From Haloplanus sp. HW8-1 (GTDB lineage: Archaea > Halobacteriota > Halobacteria > Halobacteriales > Haloferacaceae): 64,000 nt of DNA. Location of the stretch: contig NZ_CP098518.1 of NCBI RefSeq assembly GCF_023703795.1, forward strand, positions 1,426,001 to 1,490,000, written 5' to 3'. A model generated the notes under the pieces. It was not told where the DNA came from and did not search any database. It saw only the letters and a program-made list of their open reading frames with translations. Within the stretch, counting starts at the first letter, position 1; each line of letters begins with the position of its first letter. The position numbers and the translations under genes were made by a program. Shown here piece by piece: positions 1 through 8,729 of this stretch.

Positions 1-14
1 CACGAGGGTGGAAC

Positions 15-1316
15 GTGCCCCTCGGTTCGATCCGCAGACGACGTGCCGCCCTCTGGATTCTGCTCGCCACTGGCTTCCTGTTCGTCAACTTCCACCGAAC
101 GGCGACGGCCGTTCTCGCGGACTCACTGGCCCGCACCTTCGACGCGACGGGCGCCGAACTCGGCTTGCTCCACGCCTCCTTCTTCTACGTCTACGCGCCC
201 CTCCAACTCCCGGCGGGACTGATCGTCGACCGTTACGGTCCGCGGCGAGTCGGCACCGCCGGCCTCGGCTTGCTGACTCTCGGCGTCGTCGGCTTCGCGG
301 CGAGCGAGACGCTCCCGGCCGCCTTCCTCGCTCGGGGGATCGTCGGCCTCGGCGGGAGCGTCCTCTACATCGGCACGCTGCGCTTCTGTGCCGCCTGGTT
401 TCGCGCCGATCAGTTCGCCACGATGACCGGCTACACCATCGGCGCTGCGGGGCTGGGTGGCATCCTCGCGACGACCCCGCTGGCGCTCGCCATCGGCGCC
501 GTCGGCTGGCGATCGACGATGATCGTCGCCGCCGCCACGACCGGCGTTCTCACCCTCGCGATCGCGGCGTTCGTCCGGGATACCCCCACCAGTGCGGGCT
601 TCGACGCGGTCGGCCACGGCGGCGACGGGGCCGACACCGCGTCGCTCGCGGAGGTGGGAGCCAACGTCCGGACCGTCGTCGCGGAGCGCGAGACGTGGCT
701 GATGGGACTGATCCTCTTCTGTGTCATCGGAGTGAACTTCACCGTCCTCGGTCTGTGGGGCGTTCCGTTCCTCGCCGACACCTACGGCATCTCGCTGGCC
801 CGCGCCTCGACGTTCGTGCTCGCCGGCAACCTCGGCTTCGTCCTCGGATCGCCGCTGCTCGGGATGGTCTCCGACCGCTTCGGCCGCCGGACGGAACTCA
901 TCGCCGGGGCGGCGCTGCTTTTCACCCTCGCCTACGCGACCCTCGTTCTCGTCCCACCGCTCTGGATCGTCGGCCCAATCTTCTTTCTCGCGCTCCTCAC
1001 CAACGGCGGTGTCTCCCTCGTGTTCACGGTCGGCAAGGAGCGCCACGCACCGTCGGTCGCGGGAACGATCACGGGCGTCGTCAACGGCGTAGGCTACCTC
1101 GGCGCCGCGACCCTTCCCGCGGTCCTGGGAGGTATCCTCGACGTCTACTGGACCGGCGAGATGCTCAACGGTGCCCGGGTGTACACCGTCGCGGGCTACC
1201 GCGTCGCCTTCGGCATCGCCGCCGCCGCGGGGCTGGTCGCCACGCTCGCAGCGCTCTACCTCCACCGGCGCGAGGGGGGCACGGGACCGACGCCGGCGTC
1301 CAGTCAGCCGCGATAG
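15..1316 (+). CDS. MFS transporter
   Basis: Major facilitator superfamily permease of 433 aa, about the usual length for a 12-helix carrier in the cytoplasmic membrane. Hydrophobic helices run through most of the protein. The family's cytoplasmic loop motif appears twice, as DRYGPRR (about residues 72-78) after helix 2 and SDRFGRR (about 286-292) in the second half, as expected from the internal duplication. A hydrophilic central loop (about 190-225) separates the halves. The start is a GTG close to the window edge, preceded by a GAGGGTGG purine-rich stretch. The substrate cannot be told from sequence. Its 3' end overlaps the convergent gene at 1304-1792 by 13 nt. Confidence 0.85.
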   Translation: MPLGSIRRRRAALWILLATGFLFVNFHRTATAVLADSLARTFDATGAELGLLHASFFYVYAPLQLPAGLIVDRYGPRRVGTAGLGLLTLGVVGFAASETLPAAFLARGIVGLGGSVLYIGTLRFCAAWFRADQFATMTGYTIGAAGLGGILATTPLALAIGAVGWRSTMIVAAATTGVLTLAIAAFVRDTPTSAGFDAVGHGGDGADTASLAEVGANVRTVVAERETWLMGLILFCVIGVNFTVLGLWGVPFLADTYGISLARASTFVLAGNLGFVLGSPLLGMVSDRFGRRTELIAGAALLFTLAYATLVLVPPLWIVGPIFFLALLTNGGVSLVFTVGKERHAPSVAGTITGVVNGVGYLGAATLPAVLGGILDVYWTGEMLNGARVYTVAGYRVAFGIAAAAGLVATLAALYLHRREGGTGPTPASSQPR

Positions 1317-1792
1317 CGGCGCCACCCCGCCAGCGCGACGCCAGCGGCGACGAACAGCCCCCCGAGCGGACGGGCCGCAGCGAGCCCCAGTCCGAGGAGC
1401 AACGCCGCCATGTTGAACCCCTCGCTCCGCCGCTCCGTCAGCAGCGAGTACGTCTCCCCGCGATAGCGGACGGCGTAGAGGCCGTCGTTCAGGGCGACAT
1501 GGTCGCTCGTGTACGTGAACTCCGGTGCCGTCTCCGACGCGCTCTCGACGACGTACGGCAAGTCGTCGACGGCGCGGGCGACGACACGCTGTTCCGGTTC
1601 CGAGAGGTTCTCGTAGGCCAGGACGTCCGCTTCCGCGTACGCGATTCCGAACGCGAGGGTTCCGTTCTCGGCCGGTTCGGCCCGGTGAACGTAGTCGACG
1701 TCCACCGTGTTGCCGACCGGGACTGCCGAGGCGACGAGGAGGAGGACGCCGACGGCGACGAGGGCCGACTGGAGGGAGGGCTTGGAGACCAT
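1304..1792 (-). CDS. hypothetical membrane-anchored protein
   Basis: A protein of about 162 aa with an N-terminal hydrophobic segment (about residues 8-25, signal anchor-like), a hydrophilic acidic middle of about 100 residues, and a hydrophobic C-terminal segment ending in a basic WRRYRG tail. The central part is therefore probably outside the membrane. I do not recognise a family. ATG at 1792 is chosen; a GTG two codons upstream (1798) is an alternative. It is convergent with the MFS gene and overlaps its last codons. Codon usage looks like the neighbours, which supports a real gene, but the function is unknown. Confidence 0.6.
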   Translation of the reverse strand: MVSKPSLQSALVAVGVLLLVASAVPVGNTVDVDYVHRAEPAENGTLAFGIAYAEADVLAYENLSEPEQRVVARAVDDLPYVVESASETAPEFTYTSDHVALNDGLYAVRYRGETYSLLTERRSEGFNMAALLLGLGLAAARPLGGLFVAAGVALAGWRRYRG

Positions 1793-1883
1793 GTCCACCC
1801 CTGTGATCGCCTCGATACGTGTCTCTTGTGCTCATCCGCGTCGAACCCGAGGGTTTTTCGCCGGCCGCCGACGCCGTAGGCGT

Positions 1884-2831
1884 ATGCGTCACACCGGCAC
1901 CGTCTCGCTTCTCGGCGCCATCGGACTCTATGCCGGCTCCCGCGCCGTGCAACGGTTCGGCCTCGACGAGACGGTGTTCGGCCTGGCCTTCGGCCCGCCG
2001 CTCCTGCTTGGCCTGTCCGTGGCCGCCGTGCTTCTCGCCGCGTACGGCGGCTACCGGCTGGTCGGTGGGGCACTCCTCGCACGCACCACGAACAAGCGCG
2101 GCCGCCACGACGTCCGCAACGTCCTCCGTCTGGGCTTCGGGGCGCTCGCCATCGTCACCGCCTTCGGCGTCGTGACGCGCAACTGGGTGAGTGTCCTCTT
2201 CTCGCTGGGCGTGGTCGGCGTCGCCATCACGTTCGCGCTCCAGCAACCCCTGTTCTCGCTGATCGGCTGGCTGTACATCGTCACCAAACGCCCCTACGGG
2301 GTGGGGGACCGAATCGCCATCGAGGACACCCGCGGCGACGTGGCTGCCATCGACTTCTTCACGACCGAAGTGTGGGAGATCGACGGCGAACTCGTCTCTA
2401 GCAACCAGCCGTCGGGTCGGATCGTCACCGTCCCAAACAGCGTCGTCCTCTCCTCGCACGTGATCAATTTCCACGGCGAGGGCGTACCACACGTCTGGAA
2501 CGAACTCTCGATACAGGTCGCCTACGAGACGGATCTGGCGTTCGCGACCGATCTGATGCCCGAAATCCCGGACCGGCAACTCGGCGACGAGATGGCCACG
2601 CACGTCGCGGAGTACCGCCATCGTCTCGAGGAGACGCCGGTCGAACTCGATGTCAACGACCGGCCGACGGTCAACGTGGTGCAGCGGGAGTCGTGGGTCG
2701 AACTCCGGCTTCGATATCTGGTCCACCCGCGACGGGGGACCCGCACGCGGAACGCGCTGTACCGTGAGATCCTCGACACGTTCAACGACCATCCCGACCG
2801 CGTGAAGTTCCCCGTCAGCCGCAACCGCTGA
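1884..2831 (+). CDS. MscS-type mechanosensitive channel protein
   Basis: Small-conductance mechanosensitive ion channel family protein of 315 aa, which would release solutes on hypo-osmotic shock. Three or four hydrophobic segments precede the pore-helix region (VGVAITFALQQPLFSLIGW). This runs into the conserved beta domain with the RPYGVGDRIAI and VPNSVV motifs typical of MscS. The C-terminal cytoplasmic alpha-beta domain is present. The ATG at 1884 is chosen because membrane sequence begins there; an in-frame extension upstream has no hydrophobic or family character. The gene lies head-to-head with 1304-1792, sharing a short intergenic region. Confidence 0.85.
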   Translation: MRHTGTVSLLGAIGLYAGSRAVQRFGLDETVFGLAFGPPLLLGLSVAAVLLAAYGGYRLVGGALLARTTNKRGRHDVRNVLRLGFGALAIVTAFGVVTRNWVSVLFSLGVVGVAITFALQQPLFSLIGWLYIVTKRPYGVGDRIAIEDTRGDVAAIDFFTTEVWEIDGELVSSNQPSGRIVTVPNSVVLSSHVINFHGEGVPHVWNELSIQVAYETDLAFATDLMPEIPDRQLGDEMATHVAEYRHRLEETPVELDVNDRPTVNVVQRESWVELRLRYLVHPRRGTRTRNALYREILDTFNDHPDRVKFPVSRNR

Positions 2832-2989
2832 CCGGTGGCCGAGCCGTCGTCCGGCATCCTCTTGTGGGTTTGGACGACACCCCCGACAATCGACCGGGGG
2901 GTATCGATAGCCCCACTCGTCGGCGCGACCCCCCGCCCTCGGACCAGCCTTCCGCGGTCCGGTTCCCAGAACTCAGGAACCGGCAGCGC

Positions 2990-2997
2990 GATATAAC
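2990..2997 (+). promoter_or_regulatory. TATA box for the DoxX-like gene
   Basis: GATATAAC lies about 46 nt before the ATG at 3036. This predicts a short leader that carries GAGGTG (3024-3029) as a Shine-Dalgarno element 6 nt before the start. This is inferred from haloarchaeal promoter geometry. Confidence 0.4.
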
Positions 2998-3035
2998 TCC
3001 TCGGCGGACCGAGAACGAAACGTGAGGTGTGTATC

Positions 3036-3560
3036 ATGGCATACAACGCGTCGAACCCGCTCGATAGCGAGTTCGAATTCGGCGGTGTCGGCCCGATCGC
3101 GACCTTCTGGATCGCGTTCCTGCGGGTCGTCGTCGGCTGGTGGTTCTTCCACGCCGGCGTGACGAAGCTCATCGAGTCCGGACTGAACTACACGTACGGA
3201 CCCGCCTACCTCAGCGAGATGGGAGGGACGGTCCTCGGTCCGGTCGCCGTGTGGATGGGGACCGCGATCCCGGGGTTCATCGCGGCCATCGTCCCGATCG
3301 CCGAGACGCTGATCGGCCTCGCCCTGATCGCCGGTGTCGCCGTCCGACTCGCGTCCTTCGGGGGCGCCGTGTTCATGTCGTTCTTCTGGGTCGGCAACGC
3401 CGAGTTCGGCCACGGCGTCGTCAACGGCGACCTGATGGGCCTGCTGCTGTTCGTCACGATGATGGCGTTGGCCGCCGGCCGGTACTACGGCCTCGACGCC
3501 ATCGTCGAGCAGACGGCGCTGGTCGAGAACCACCCGCGGCTCAAATACCTGCTCGGCTGA
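3036..3560 (+). CDS. DoxX/DoxD-like membrane protein
   Basis: A 174-aa integral membrane protein resembling the DoxX/TQO small-subunit DoxD family: four hydrophobic helices with the FWIAFLRVVVGWWFFHAGVTK start typical of the family. Members include quinone-linked thiosulfate oxidoreductase subunits, but many haloarchaeal members have no proven role, so only the fold is claimed. The ATG at 3036 is preferred over a GTG at 3027 because GAGGTG sits 6 nt upstream of it. The gene is followed after 14 nt by a small membrane-protein gene on the same strand, so the two are probably cotranscribed. Confidence 0.75.
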   Translation: MAYNASNPLDSEFEFGGVGPIATFWIAFLRVVVGWWFFHAGVTKLIESGLNYTYGPAYLSEMGGTVLGPVAVWMGTAIPGFIAAIVPIAETLIGLALIAGVAVRLASFGGAVFMSFFWVGNAEFGHGVVNGDLMGLLLFVTMMALAAGRYYGLDAIVEQTALVENHPRLKYLLG

Positions 3561-3574
3561 CGAGGTGACCACCC

Positions 3575-3862
3575 ATGACAACCACGATCGACAAGGCGGC
3601 GATGGCGCTGAGCGGCACCCTGCTGTCGCTCGGCATCGTCGTCCTCGGCGTCGTAGAGATCGTCGACGGGGCGCCGTACGGGGCGTCCCCGGTGACGAAC
3701 GAGGCGGGCGAAATCGTCGCTCACCCCGGCGTGGATCCCGCCATCCGGACGGGACTGGTGCTCGCCGGGCTGGGCGTGTTGCTCCTGTGGGGCGGCTATC
3801 GGGCCGCCGTGGGCCCCGCCACCGTCGGTTCGACGAGCGACGGCGTGACGGCGGCGCAGTGA
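3575..3862 (+). CDS. small two-helix membrane protein
   Basis: A 95-aa protein with two hydrophobic segments (about residues 10-31 and 61-82) separated by a loop containing a PYGASPVTNEAGEIVAHPGV stretch. It starts 14 nt after the DoxX-like gene and is probably in the same transcript. I do not recognise the family; a role alongside the DoxX-like protein is only suggested by position. Confidence 0.6.
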   Translation: MTTTIDKAAMALSGTLLSLGIVVLGVVEIVDGAPYGASPVTNEAGEIVAHPGVDPAIRTGLVLAGLGVLLLWGGYRAAVGPATVGSTSDGVTAAQ

Positions 3863-3933
3863 CCCCCCGACTCCCGCCGTGAGGCCGTCCCGTCAACCGA
3901 AGCGTTATCCTTGGGGCGTGTAATTTCGGACCG

Positions 3934-5250
3934 ATGCTGACCGATCCACAACCACTCGAACCGCTCGCCGTCGCGCTGCGTGCCGGCGAGCGCTCCCCGA
4001 CTGCGCTGATCGACGATTACGCCGATCGCATCGACTCCGTAGACGACGACGTGGCGGCGCTCGTCCCCGAACCGGGTCGACGGACACGGCTCCGACGCGA
4101 GGCCGCGGCGCTCGCGTCCCAGTACGACGACCCTGCCACCAGACCGCCGCTGTTCGGCGTTCCGGTCGGGGTCAAAGACATCTTTCACGTCGACGGCTAT
4201 CGTACACTCGCCGGATCGTCGGTCCCGCCCGCCGCGATCACCGAAACGGAATCGACCGCCGTGCGACGGTTGCTCGACGCGGGCGCTCTCCACCTCGGCA
4301 AGACGCATACGACCGAGTTCGCGTACTTCGAACCCGCGCCGACGCGGAATCCCAACGATCTCGCGCACACGCCCGGCGGATCGTCGAGTGGGTCGGCGGC
4401 CGCCGTCGCCGCGGGGATGTGTCCGCTCGCGCTCGGCAGCCAGACCGTCGGCTCGGTGATTCGTCCCGCGGCGTTCTGTGGGATCGTCGGATTCAAACCG
4501 AGTTACGACCGGATCCCGCGCGAGGGCGTCGTTCCCTTCTCGACGACTGCCGATCACGTCGGCACTTTCACCGCCGACGTGGCCGGCGCGGCCCGAGCCG
4601 CCTCGATCCTCTGTGACGGCTGGGTGCCGGCCGATCCCGGCGACCGGCCGGTACTCGGCGTGGTCGAAGGCCCCTACCTCGATCAGGCGACGCCCGCCGG
4701 CCGGGCCGGCGTCGAGGCCGGTGCCGACGCGCTCGCCGACGCGGGTTACGAGGTGCGTCGGGTGTCGATGCTGGACGACATCAAGGCGGTGAACGACCGG
4801 CACGACGACCTGACGGCGGCCGAACTGGCCCTCTCACACGCCGAACGCTTCGCCGAACACGGCGACGACTTCTCGGAGACGACCGCCGAGTTGATCGACA
4901 TCGGCCGCGGCGTCGGCGTCGACGAACTGGTCGACGCCCGCGCCGCTGCCCGTGCGTTCCGTGACCGGGTCGGCGACCGGATCCGCGAGGCCGGCGTCGA
5001 CCTCCTGCTCTCGCCGGCGGCCCCCGGCCCCGCGCCCGAAGGTATCGACGACACCGGTGATCCGATCATGAATCTCCCGTGGACCCACGCCGGCGTTCCC
5101 GCCCTGACCGTTCCCTGCGGGCGAGCCGATGACCTCCCGCTGGGGCTCCAGATAGTCGCCCCGTTCGGCGAGGACGAGTCGCTCCTCGCGTGGGGACGTG
5201 ACATCGCAGCCGCCGTCGCCGACGTGGGAGCGGTGGACGACGGGGCCTGA
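3934..5250 (+). CDS. amidase (amidase-signature family)
   Basis: Amidase-signature hydrolase of 438 aa. The Ser-cisSer-Lys triad can be placed: Lys81 in GVPVGVKDIF, the Gly/Ser-rich loop GGSSSGS at about 148-154, and the nucleophile Ser174 in GSQTVGSVIRPA, followed by GFKPSYDRIP. These are the family's hallmark positions. The protein is too short and lacks context for GatA (no gatB or gatC nearby), so it is more likely a general amide hydrolase. The substrate is unknown. A CTTGGGG-CGTGTAATTTCGG stretch just upstream may hold the promoter. Confidence 0.85.
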   Translation: MLTDPQPLEPLAVALRAGERSPTALIDDYADRIDSVDDDVAALVPEPGRRTRLRREAAALASQYDDPATRPPLFGVPVGVKDIFHVDGYRTLAGSSVPPAAITETESTAVRRLLDAGALHLGKTHTTEFAYFEPAPTRNPNDLAHTPGGSSSGSAAAVAAGMCPLALGSQTVGSVIRPAAFCGIVGFKPSYDRIPREGVVPFSTTADHVGTFTADVAGAARAASILCDGWVPADPGDRPVLGVVEGPYLDQATPAGRAGVEAGADALADAGYEVRRVSMLDDIKAVNDRHDDLTAAELALSHAERFAEHGDDFSETTAELIDIGRGVGVDELVDARAAARAFRDRVGDRIREAGVDLLLSPAAPGPAPEGIDDTGDPIMNLPWTHAGVPALTVPCGRADDLPLGLQIVAPFGEDESLLAWGRDIAAAVADVGAVDDGA

Positions 5251-5268
5251 TTGGACAGGATCGGCCGG

Positions 5269-5781
5269 TCACGCCGTTTCGGTCTCGGTCCCGGGTGTCG
5301 TCGTTTCGCTGCTGGCCTGCGTCCGAGCCTCCTCGAACACCGACGCGGGGAAGAGTCCGTTGACCTCCTCGAACTGGAGCGAGTCCAGCAACGCTTCGGG
5401 GTCGCCGGTGACGAGCATCACACCGAAGTCGCCCACGGTGTCGTCGACGGTGACCGAAATGTTGCCCGTTCGGTTCCGGAACCGCGACACCGCGTTTCTC
5501 GTCAGTTCGATCCGCCGACTCCGGAACTCCCGCTGGGCCTCCGTTCGGTCGAGTTCACCCGACTCGACCTGCGATCGGATCTCCGCCTGGAGTTCCTGCA
5601 TCGACTGCTCGTCGGGCTGGACGCCGAGTGTGACCGTCGCCATCTCGGCCCCACCGTCACCGCCGCCGCCACCGCCGCCGTCGGCGTTGTGATTCGAGAG
5701 CGCACTACAGCCGGCCATCGAGAGTGCCGTCCCAGTCCCGGCGAGTTGGAGAAAGCGGCGTCGGTCGGTGTCGTCGAACAT
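5269..5781 (-). CDS. Tat-exported lipoprotein, hypothetical
   Basis: A 170-aa protein with a twin-arginine signal (RRRFLQLAGTGTA) ending in a lipobox (LSMAGC, Cys at about 25). A Gly-rich linker typical of secreted haloarchaeal lipoproteins follows. It is therefore predicted to be exported folded and lipid-anchored on the outer face of the membrane. The remainder is a small soluble domain with an amphipathic helical middle rich in Glu, Gln and Arg; no known domain is recognised. It is convergent with the amidase gene. Confidence 0.7.
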   Translation of the reverse strand: MFDDTDRRRFLQLAGTGTALSMAGCSALSNHNADGGGGGGGDGGAEMATVTLGVQPDEQSMQELQAEIRSQVESGELDRTEAQREFRSRRIELTRNAVSRFRNRTGNISVTVDDTVGDFGVMLVTGDPEALLDSLQFEEVNGLFPASVFEEARTQASSETTTPGTETETA

Positions 5782-6152
5782 ATCGTCACACCTTCGGATA
5801 CGAACGGCATAAGCCCTCGCTTCCGTCCGAACGACTGTAACGGACGACTCGCTCCGGAAAACACGGGTGCGCCGCGGTTTGGACCCGGACGGGCGATGTT
5901 TTCCACGGGCCGTACGGTCGTGCTGGTCTCCCTATTAGGGGGTTCAGTCTTACCTCTAACCCCAGTCAGCCCGTCCGTGTGGATGGACCGACTCGGATCG
6001 TCCGGTGAGCCCCCACGGCACTCCCGAGACATTGTCGTATGTTATTAAGGAACGAAAGCTTTCGCCACGCACGGTCGGCGTCAGTCCGGCGAGCGAATCG
6101 CCCGACCGAAATCGGTGGGTTGAACCACCGCGATATTGTACCGCCAGTGCGT
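5782..6152. other. gene-free spacer upstream of tRNA-Leu
   Basis: About 370 nt between the start of the lipoprotein gene and tRNA-Leu. No reading frame here has coding character. It contains a CCCTATTAGGG palindrome at 5930-5940 and an AT-richer patch (TGTTATTAAGG, about 6039-6049) that could be a promoter. Nothing else is recognised. Confidence 0.5.
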
Positions 6153-6236
6153 GCGAGGGTAGCCAAGCCTGGAAACGGCGGCGGACTCAAGATCCGCTCC
6201 TGTAGAGGTCCAAGGGTTCAAATCCCTTCCCTCGCA
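6153..6236 (+). tRNA. tRNA-Leu (anticodon CAA)
   Basis: An 84-nt class II tRNA. The acceptor strands GCGAGGG (6153-6159) and CCCTCGC (6229-6235) pair perfectly, followed by an A discriminator. The anticodon stem GCGGA/TCCGC encloses the loop CTCAAGA, giving anticodon CAA, which reads UUG leucine codons. A long variable arm and a GGTTCAAATCC T-arm are present. No intron is seen and CCA is not encoded. Confidence 0.95.
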
Positions 6237-6286
6237 TCGAAGGGCCTACGCCCGGCGCGGTGGTTCGGAGCTACCGTGTAAGATGC

Positions 6287-6312
6287 GGAAGGCGCTCCGG
6301 GAGCGCTCTTCC
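6287..6312 (-). terminator. hairpin after the HTH regulator gene
   Basis: GGAAGGCGCTCC and GGAGCGCTCTTCC can pair over 12 bp with a single bulge. The hairpin lies 36 nt beyond the stop of the leftward regulator gene ending at 6349. The position fits a transcription end or a transcript-stabilising structure; no long U-run follows. Confidence 0.4.
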
Positions 6313-6348
6313 CTCGCAACACTTCTGCGATGTCGATCCGATCGGTAG

Positions 6349-7398
6349 TCAGCCCAGTTCGAGCGTCTCCACGTATCTGAGAAACGACTCCAGTGCGGGG
6401 TTGCCGTGATACCGGACCGTCGAGTCTTCGGGGTCGAACTCGAGGATACCGAGATCAGCCAGTTTCGGCAGATGGGCGTGAACGAGCGACACGCGGACAG
6501 TGTCGGCCGACTCGGGGGTCTCACGCGCGGGGATCGACCGCTCCCGTGTCACGACCGCGTCCACGAGGTCGTCCAGCGACAGCGTACCGGTCCCCCGATC
6601 TTTCAGGTGATAGAGAAGCGTCCGCCGACGCGGGACCGAGATGAGTTCGAGCATCTGATCGAAGGCGTACGGCATCGGAATCGTCTCGGGGCGAGCCGGA
6701 TCGGTTCCGGCCGTCCCGCCCGGCGGCGCCGTCGACTGCCGGAAGGAGGGTCGGTCGACGTCGGCCGGCGCCCGCGTCACCGTCCAGCCGTCCTCCGGGA
6801 CGTGTTCCACCACCGCGTCGTACAGGGGGCGGAACGTGGCGACGATCTCGTCGTCGTGTGCCGAGGGGTCCATGTGGTGATGGGCCGTAGCGCCGACGGA
6901 GTCACACAGGTCGTTGAGCGCCGACACCATGGAGATGACGACGTCGCGGTCGAACCGATCCAGCAGGGCCGTCAACGTGTGGAGACAGAGTACCGTCGGC
7001 TCCTCCTCCGCCTCCCAGGCACCGAGATAGCGGGCAAGAGCCATACCGAGGTCGATCGGTTCCGCGTTCTCCGGCAGGATATCGACGGCAAGTGTCGTCA
7101 ACAGATCCGATGCGTCGGGCGCATCGTCCTCCGTGATCGCCTGTTTTCGTCCCTCGCAGGCGGCGACGATGGCTCCGCGGTTCGGCGACTGATCACCCAC
7201 CGCCCGCTGCCAGAGGGCGACTCGCTCGCCAGGCGGTTCTACGATGGTCGCGCTGAGGACGTTCGCCTGCGACGGACCCCCTATTGTCAGCATGCCAACA
7301 CATGCGTTGTCGTCGGAGTCGCTCGCGGACGGTGTCAAGAGAAGTACCGACGACGCGTCGTCGAGGGCTTCGTCGACCTGACCCGATGGCCCGTCCAT
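6349..7398 (-). CDS. HTH protein with N-terminal RecA-like domain (DUF7504/DUF7344-like)
   Basis: A 349-aa haloarchaeal regulatory-type protein. The N-terminal ~200 residues look like the degenerate RecA/KaiC-like domain found in many haloarchaeal regulators (beta-strand segments SSVLLLTPSAS and EPTVLCLHTLTALLDRF) without an obvious Walker A. The C-terminal ~100 residues form a winged helix: VPRRRTLLYHLKDRGTGTLSLDDLVDAV, then a recognition-helix stretch and LVHAHLPKLADLGILEFD, as in DUF7344. Its target is unknown. A TATA-like GTTAAAAG about 28 nt upstream suggests a leaderless transcript. Confidence 0.7.
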   Translation of the reverse strand: MDGPSGQVDEALDDASSVLLLTPSASDSDDNACVGMLTIGGPSQANVLSATIVEPPGERVALWQRAVGDQSPNRGAIVAACEGRKQAITEDDAPDASDLLTTLAVDILPENAEPIDLGMALARYLGAWEAEEEPTVLCLHTLTALLDRFDRDVVISMVSALNDLCDSVGATAHHHMDPSAHDDEIVATFRPLYDAVVEHVPEDGWTVTRAPADVDRPSFRQSTAPPGGTAGTDPARPETIPMPYAFDQMLELISVPRRRTLLYHLKDRGTGTLSLDDLVDAVVTRERSIPARETPESADTVRVSLVHAHLPKLADLGILEFDPEDSTVRYHGNPALESFLRYVETLELG

Positions 7399-7422
7399 AC
7401 GGATCGCTGTATGTTGTCAGAT

Positions 7423-7430
7423 GTTAAAAG
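7423..7430 (-). promoter_or_regulatory. TATA box for the HTH regulator
   Basis: On the minus strand CTTTTAAC lies centred about 28 nt before the ATG at 7398, the spacing expected for a leaderless haloarchaeal gene. Confidence 0.45.
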
Positions 7431-7618
7431 AGTATCACCCGCGTTCCGTGTCGGCTCCCCCTCACGCTTCCCTGCCGGCCGACCGGTCACGGATCTTGGG
7501 ACCCATGGTATACCGGATGGCGACCGCTGCTCCGCCGGTTCGTCCGTGTCGGTGGCTGTCCGCTCGGTCGCCCACCGAACGGTCCCACGGAGATTGCCTC
7601 CCCCATGGAAGCGCGGAC

Positions 7619-7625
7619 GTTAAAC
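7619..7625 (+). promoter_or_regulatory. TATA box for dph2
   Basis: GTTAAAC is centred about 28 nt before the ATG at 7650. This supports that start and a leaderless or nearly leaderless transcript. Confidence 0.4.
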
Positions 7626-7649
7626 GGCCTCGCCGGCAACGAGGGGGTA

Positions 7650-8684
7650 ATGAGTCAGGACGCGTCCACCGAGGGTGACCTCCGGAACACGGGGATGTCG
7701 CTCAAACACGACCGGGAGTGGGACTACGAACTCGACCGCATCGTCGAGGCGGTCGAAGAGCGTGATGCCACCAAGGTCGGCCTCCAGTTCCCGGAAGGGT
7801 TGAAACGCCGCGGGCCGGCCGTCGCGGACGACCTCCGGGCGTTGACCGATGACGACGTGACGTACATGCTCTCGGGACAGCCCTGTTACGGCGCCTGTGA
7901 CCTAGATACCTACCTGATGCGTCGAACCGACGTCTTCGTCCACTTCGGGCACTCGCCGATGAAGGAGTCCGAGAAGATCATCTACGTCCCGCTGTTTTCG
8001 AACGTCGATCCCTTCCCGATGATGGAGGACGCACTGGCGGAACTCCCCGAAGACGACGTCGGCCTCGTCACCACGGCCCAGCATATGAACCTCTTCGAGG
8101 ACATGCGGTCGTGGCTCGAAGACGAGGGCTACACCGTCCATACCCGGAGAGGCGACGACCGCCTCACTCACGAAGGGCAGGTCCTCGGCTGTAACTACGC
8201 CTCGGCCGACATCGACGCCGACCAAGTTCTCTACGTCGGCGGGGGGAAGTTCCACCCGCTCGGCCTCGCGATGGAGCATCCGGACAAGAAAGTCGTCATC
8301 TGCGATCCAGTGAACAACGTCGTCACCGTCGCCGACACGGAGAAATTCATGAAACAGCGGTACGGCGCCGTCCATCGCGCCATGGACGCCGAGAAGTGGG
8401 GCGTCATCTTCTGTACCAAGATCGGGCAGGGCCGCTGGGACATGGCCGAGCGGATCGTCGAGGACAACGACGACGCCTACCTGATCACGATGGACGAGGT
8501 GACGCCGGACCGCCTGCGTAACTTCGATATGGACGCCTTCGTCAACACCGGTTGTCCGCGCATCACGACCGACGACGGCCCGCAGTTCCACAAACCCATG
8601 CTCACGCCCGGCGAGTACCGCATCGCCGTCGGTGACGAACCCCTCGACTCACTCTCGTTCGACACCTTCCACGGCACCTGGTAA
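7650..8684 (+). CDS. dph2: diphthamide biosynthesis enzyme Dph2
   Basis: 2-(3-amino-3-carboxypropyl)histidine synthase, the radical enzyme that transfers the aminocarboxypropyl group of S-adenosylmethionine to a histidine of elongation factor 2, the first step of diphthamide formation. The 344-aa protein has the family's opening (VGLQFPEGLKRRG) and three well-separated cysteine sites expected to hold the [4Fe-4S] cluster: SGQPCYGAC (about 79-83), VLGCNYAS, and NTGCPRI near the C-terminus. The ATG at 7650 is used because a TATA box sits about 28 nt upstream; an in-frame ATG at 7605 lies before that promoter. The gene stands alone, upstream of trmO. Confidence 0.92.
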   Translation: MSQDASTEGDLRNTGMSLKHDREWDYELDRIVEAVEERDATKVGLQFPEGLKRRGPAVADDLRALTDDDVTYMLSGQPCYGACDLDTYLMRRTDVFVHFGHSPMKESEKIIYVPLFSNVDPFPMMEDALAELPEDDVGLVTTAQHMNLFEDMRSWLEDEGYTVHTRRGDDRLTHEGQVLGCNYASADIDADQVLYVGGGKFHPLGLAMEHPDKKVVICDPVNNVVTVADTEKFMKQRYGAVHRAMDAEKWGVIFCTKIGQGRWDMAERIVEDNDDAYLITMDEVTPDRLRNFDMDAFVNTGCPRITTDDGPQFHKPMLTPGEYRIAVGDEPLDSLSFDTFHGTW

Positions 8685-8729
8685 TCGAACGCGGTCAGCC
8701 TTTTGAGCGCGGCACTCCTCGATCCGCCC

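Noticed and set aside
123-2792. 889-codon open frame on the minus strand, and similar long frames opposite cobN, cbiE-cbiA, the two-component genes and the pilus ATPase
   Set aside because: They lie antisense to well-supported genes. They read as Arg/Pro/Asp-rich low-complexity products, a common artefact of high-GC DNA with strong third-position bias.
3934-5250. GatA subunit of tRNA amidotransferase
   Set aside because: The amidase signature is shared, but gatB and gatC are not adjacent and the length and substrate-site text are closer to general amidases.
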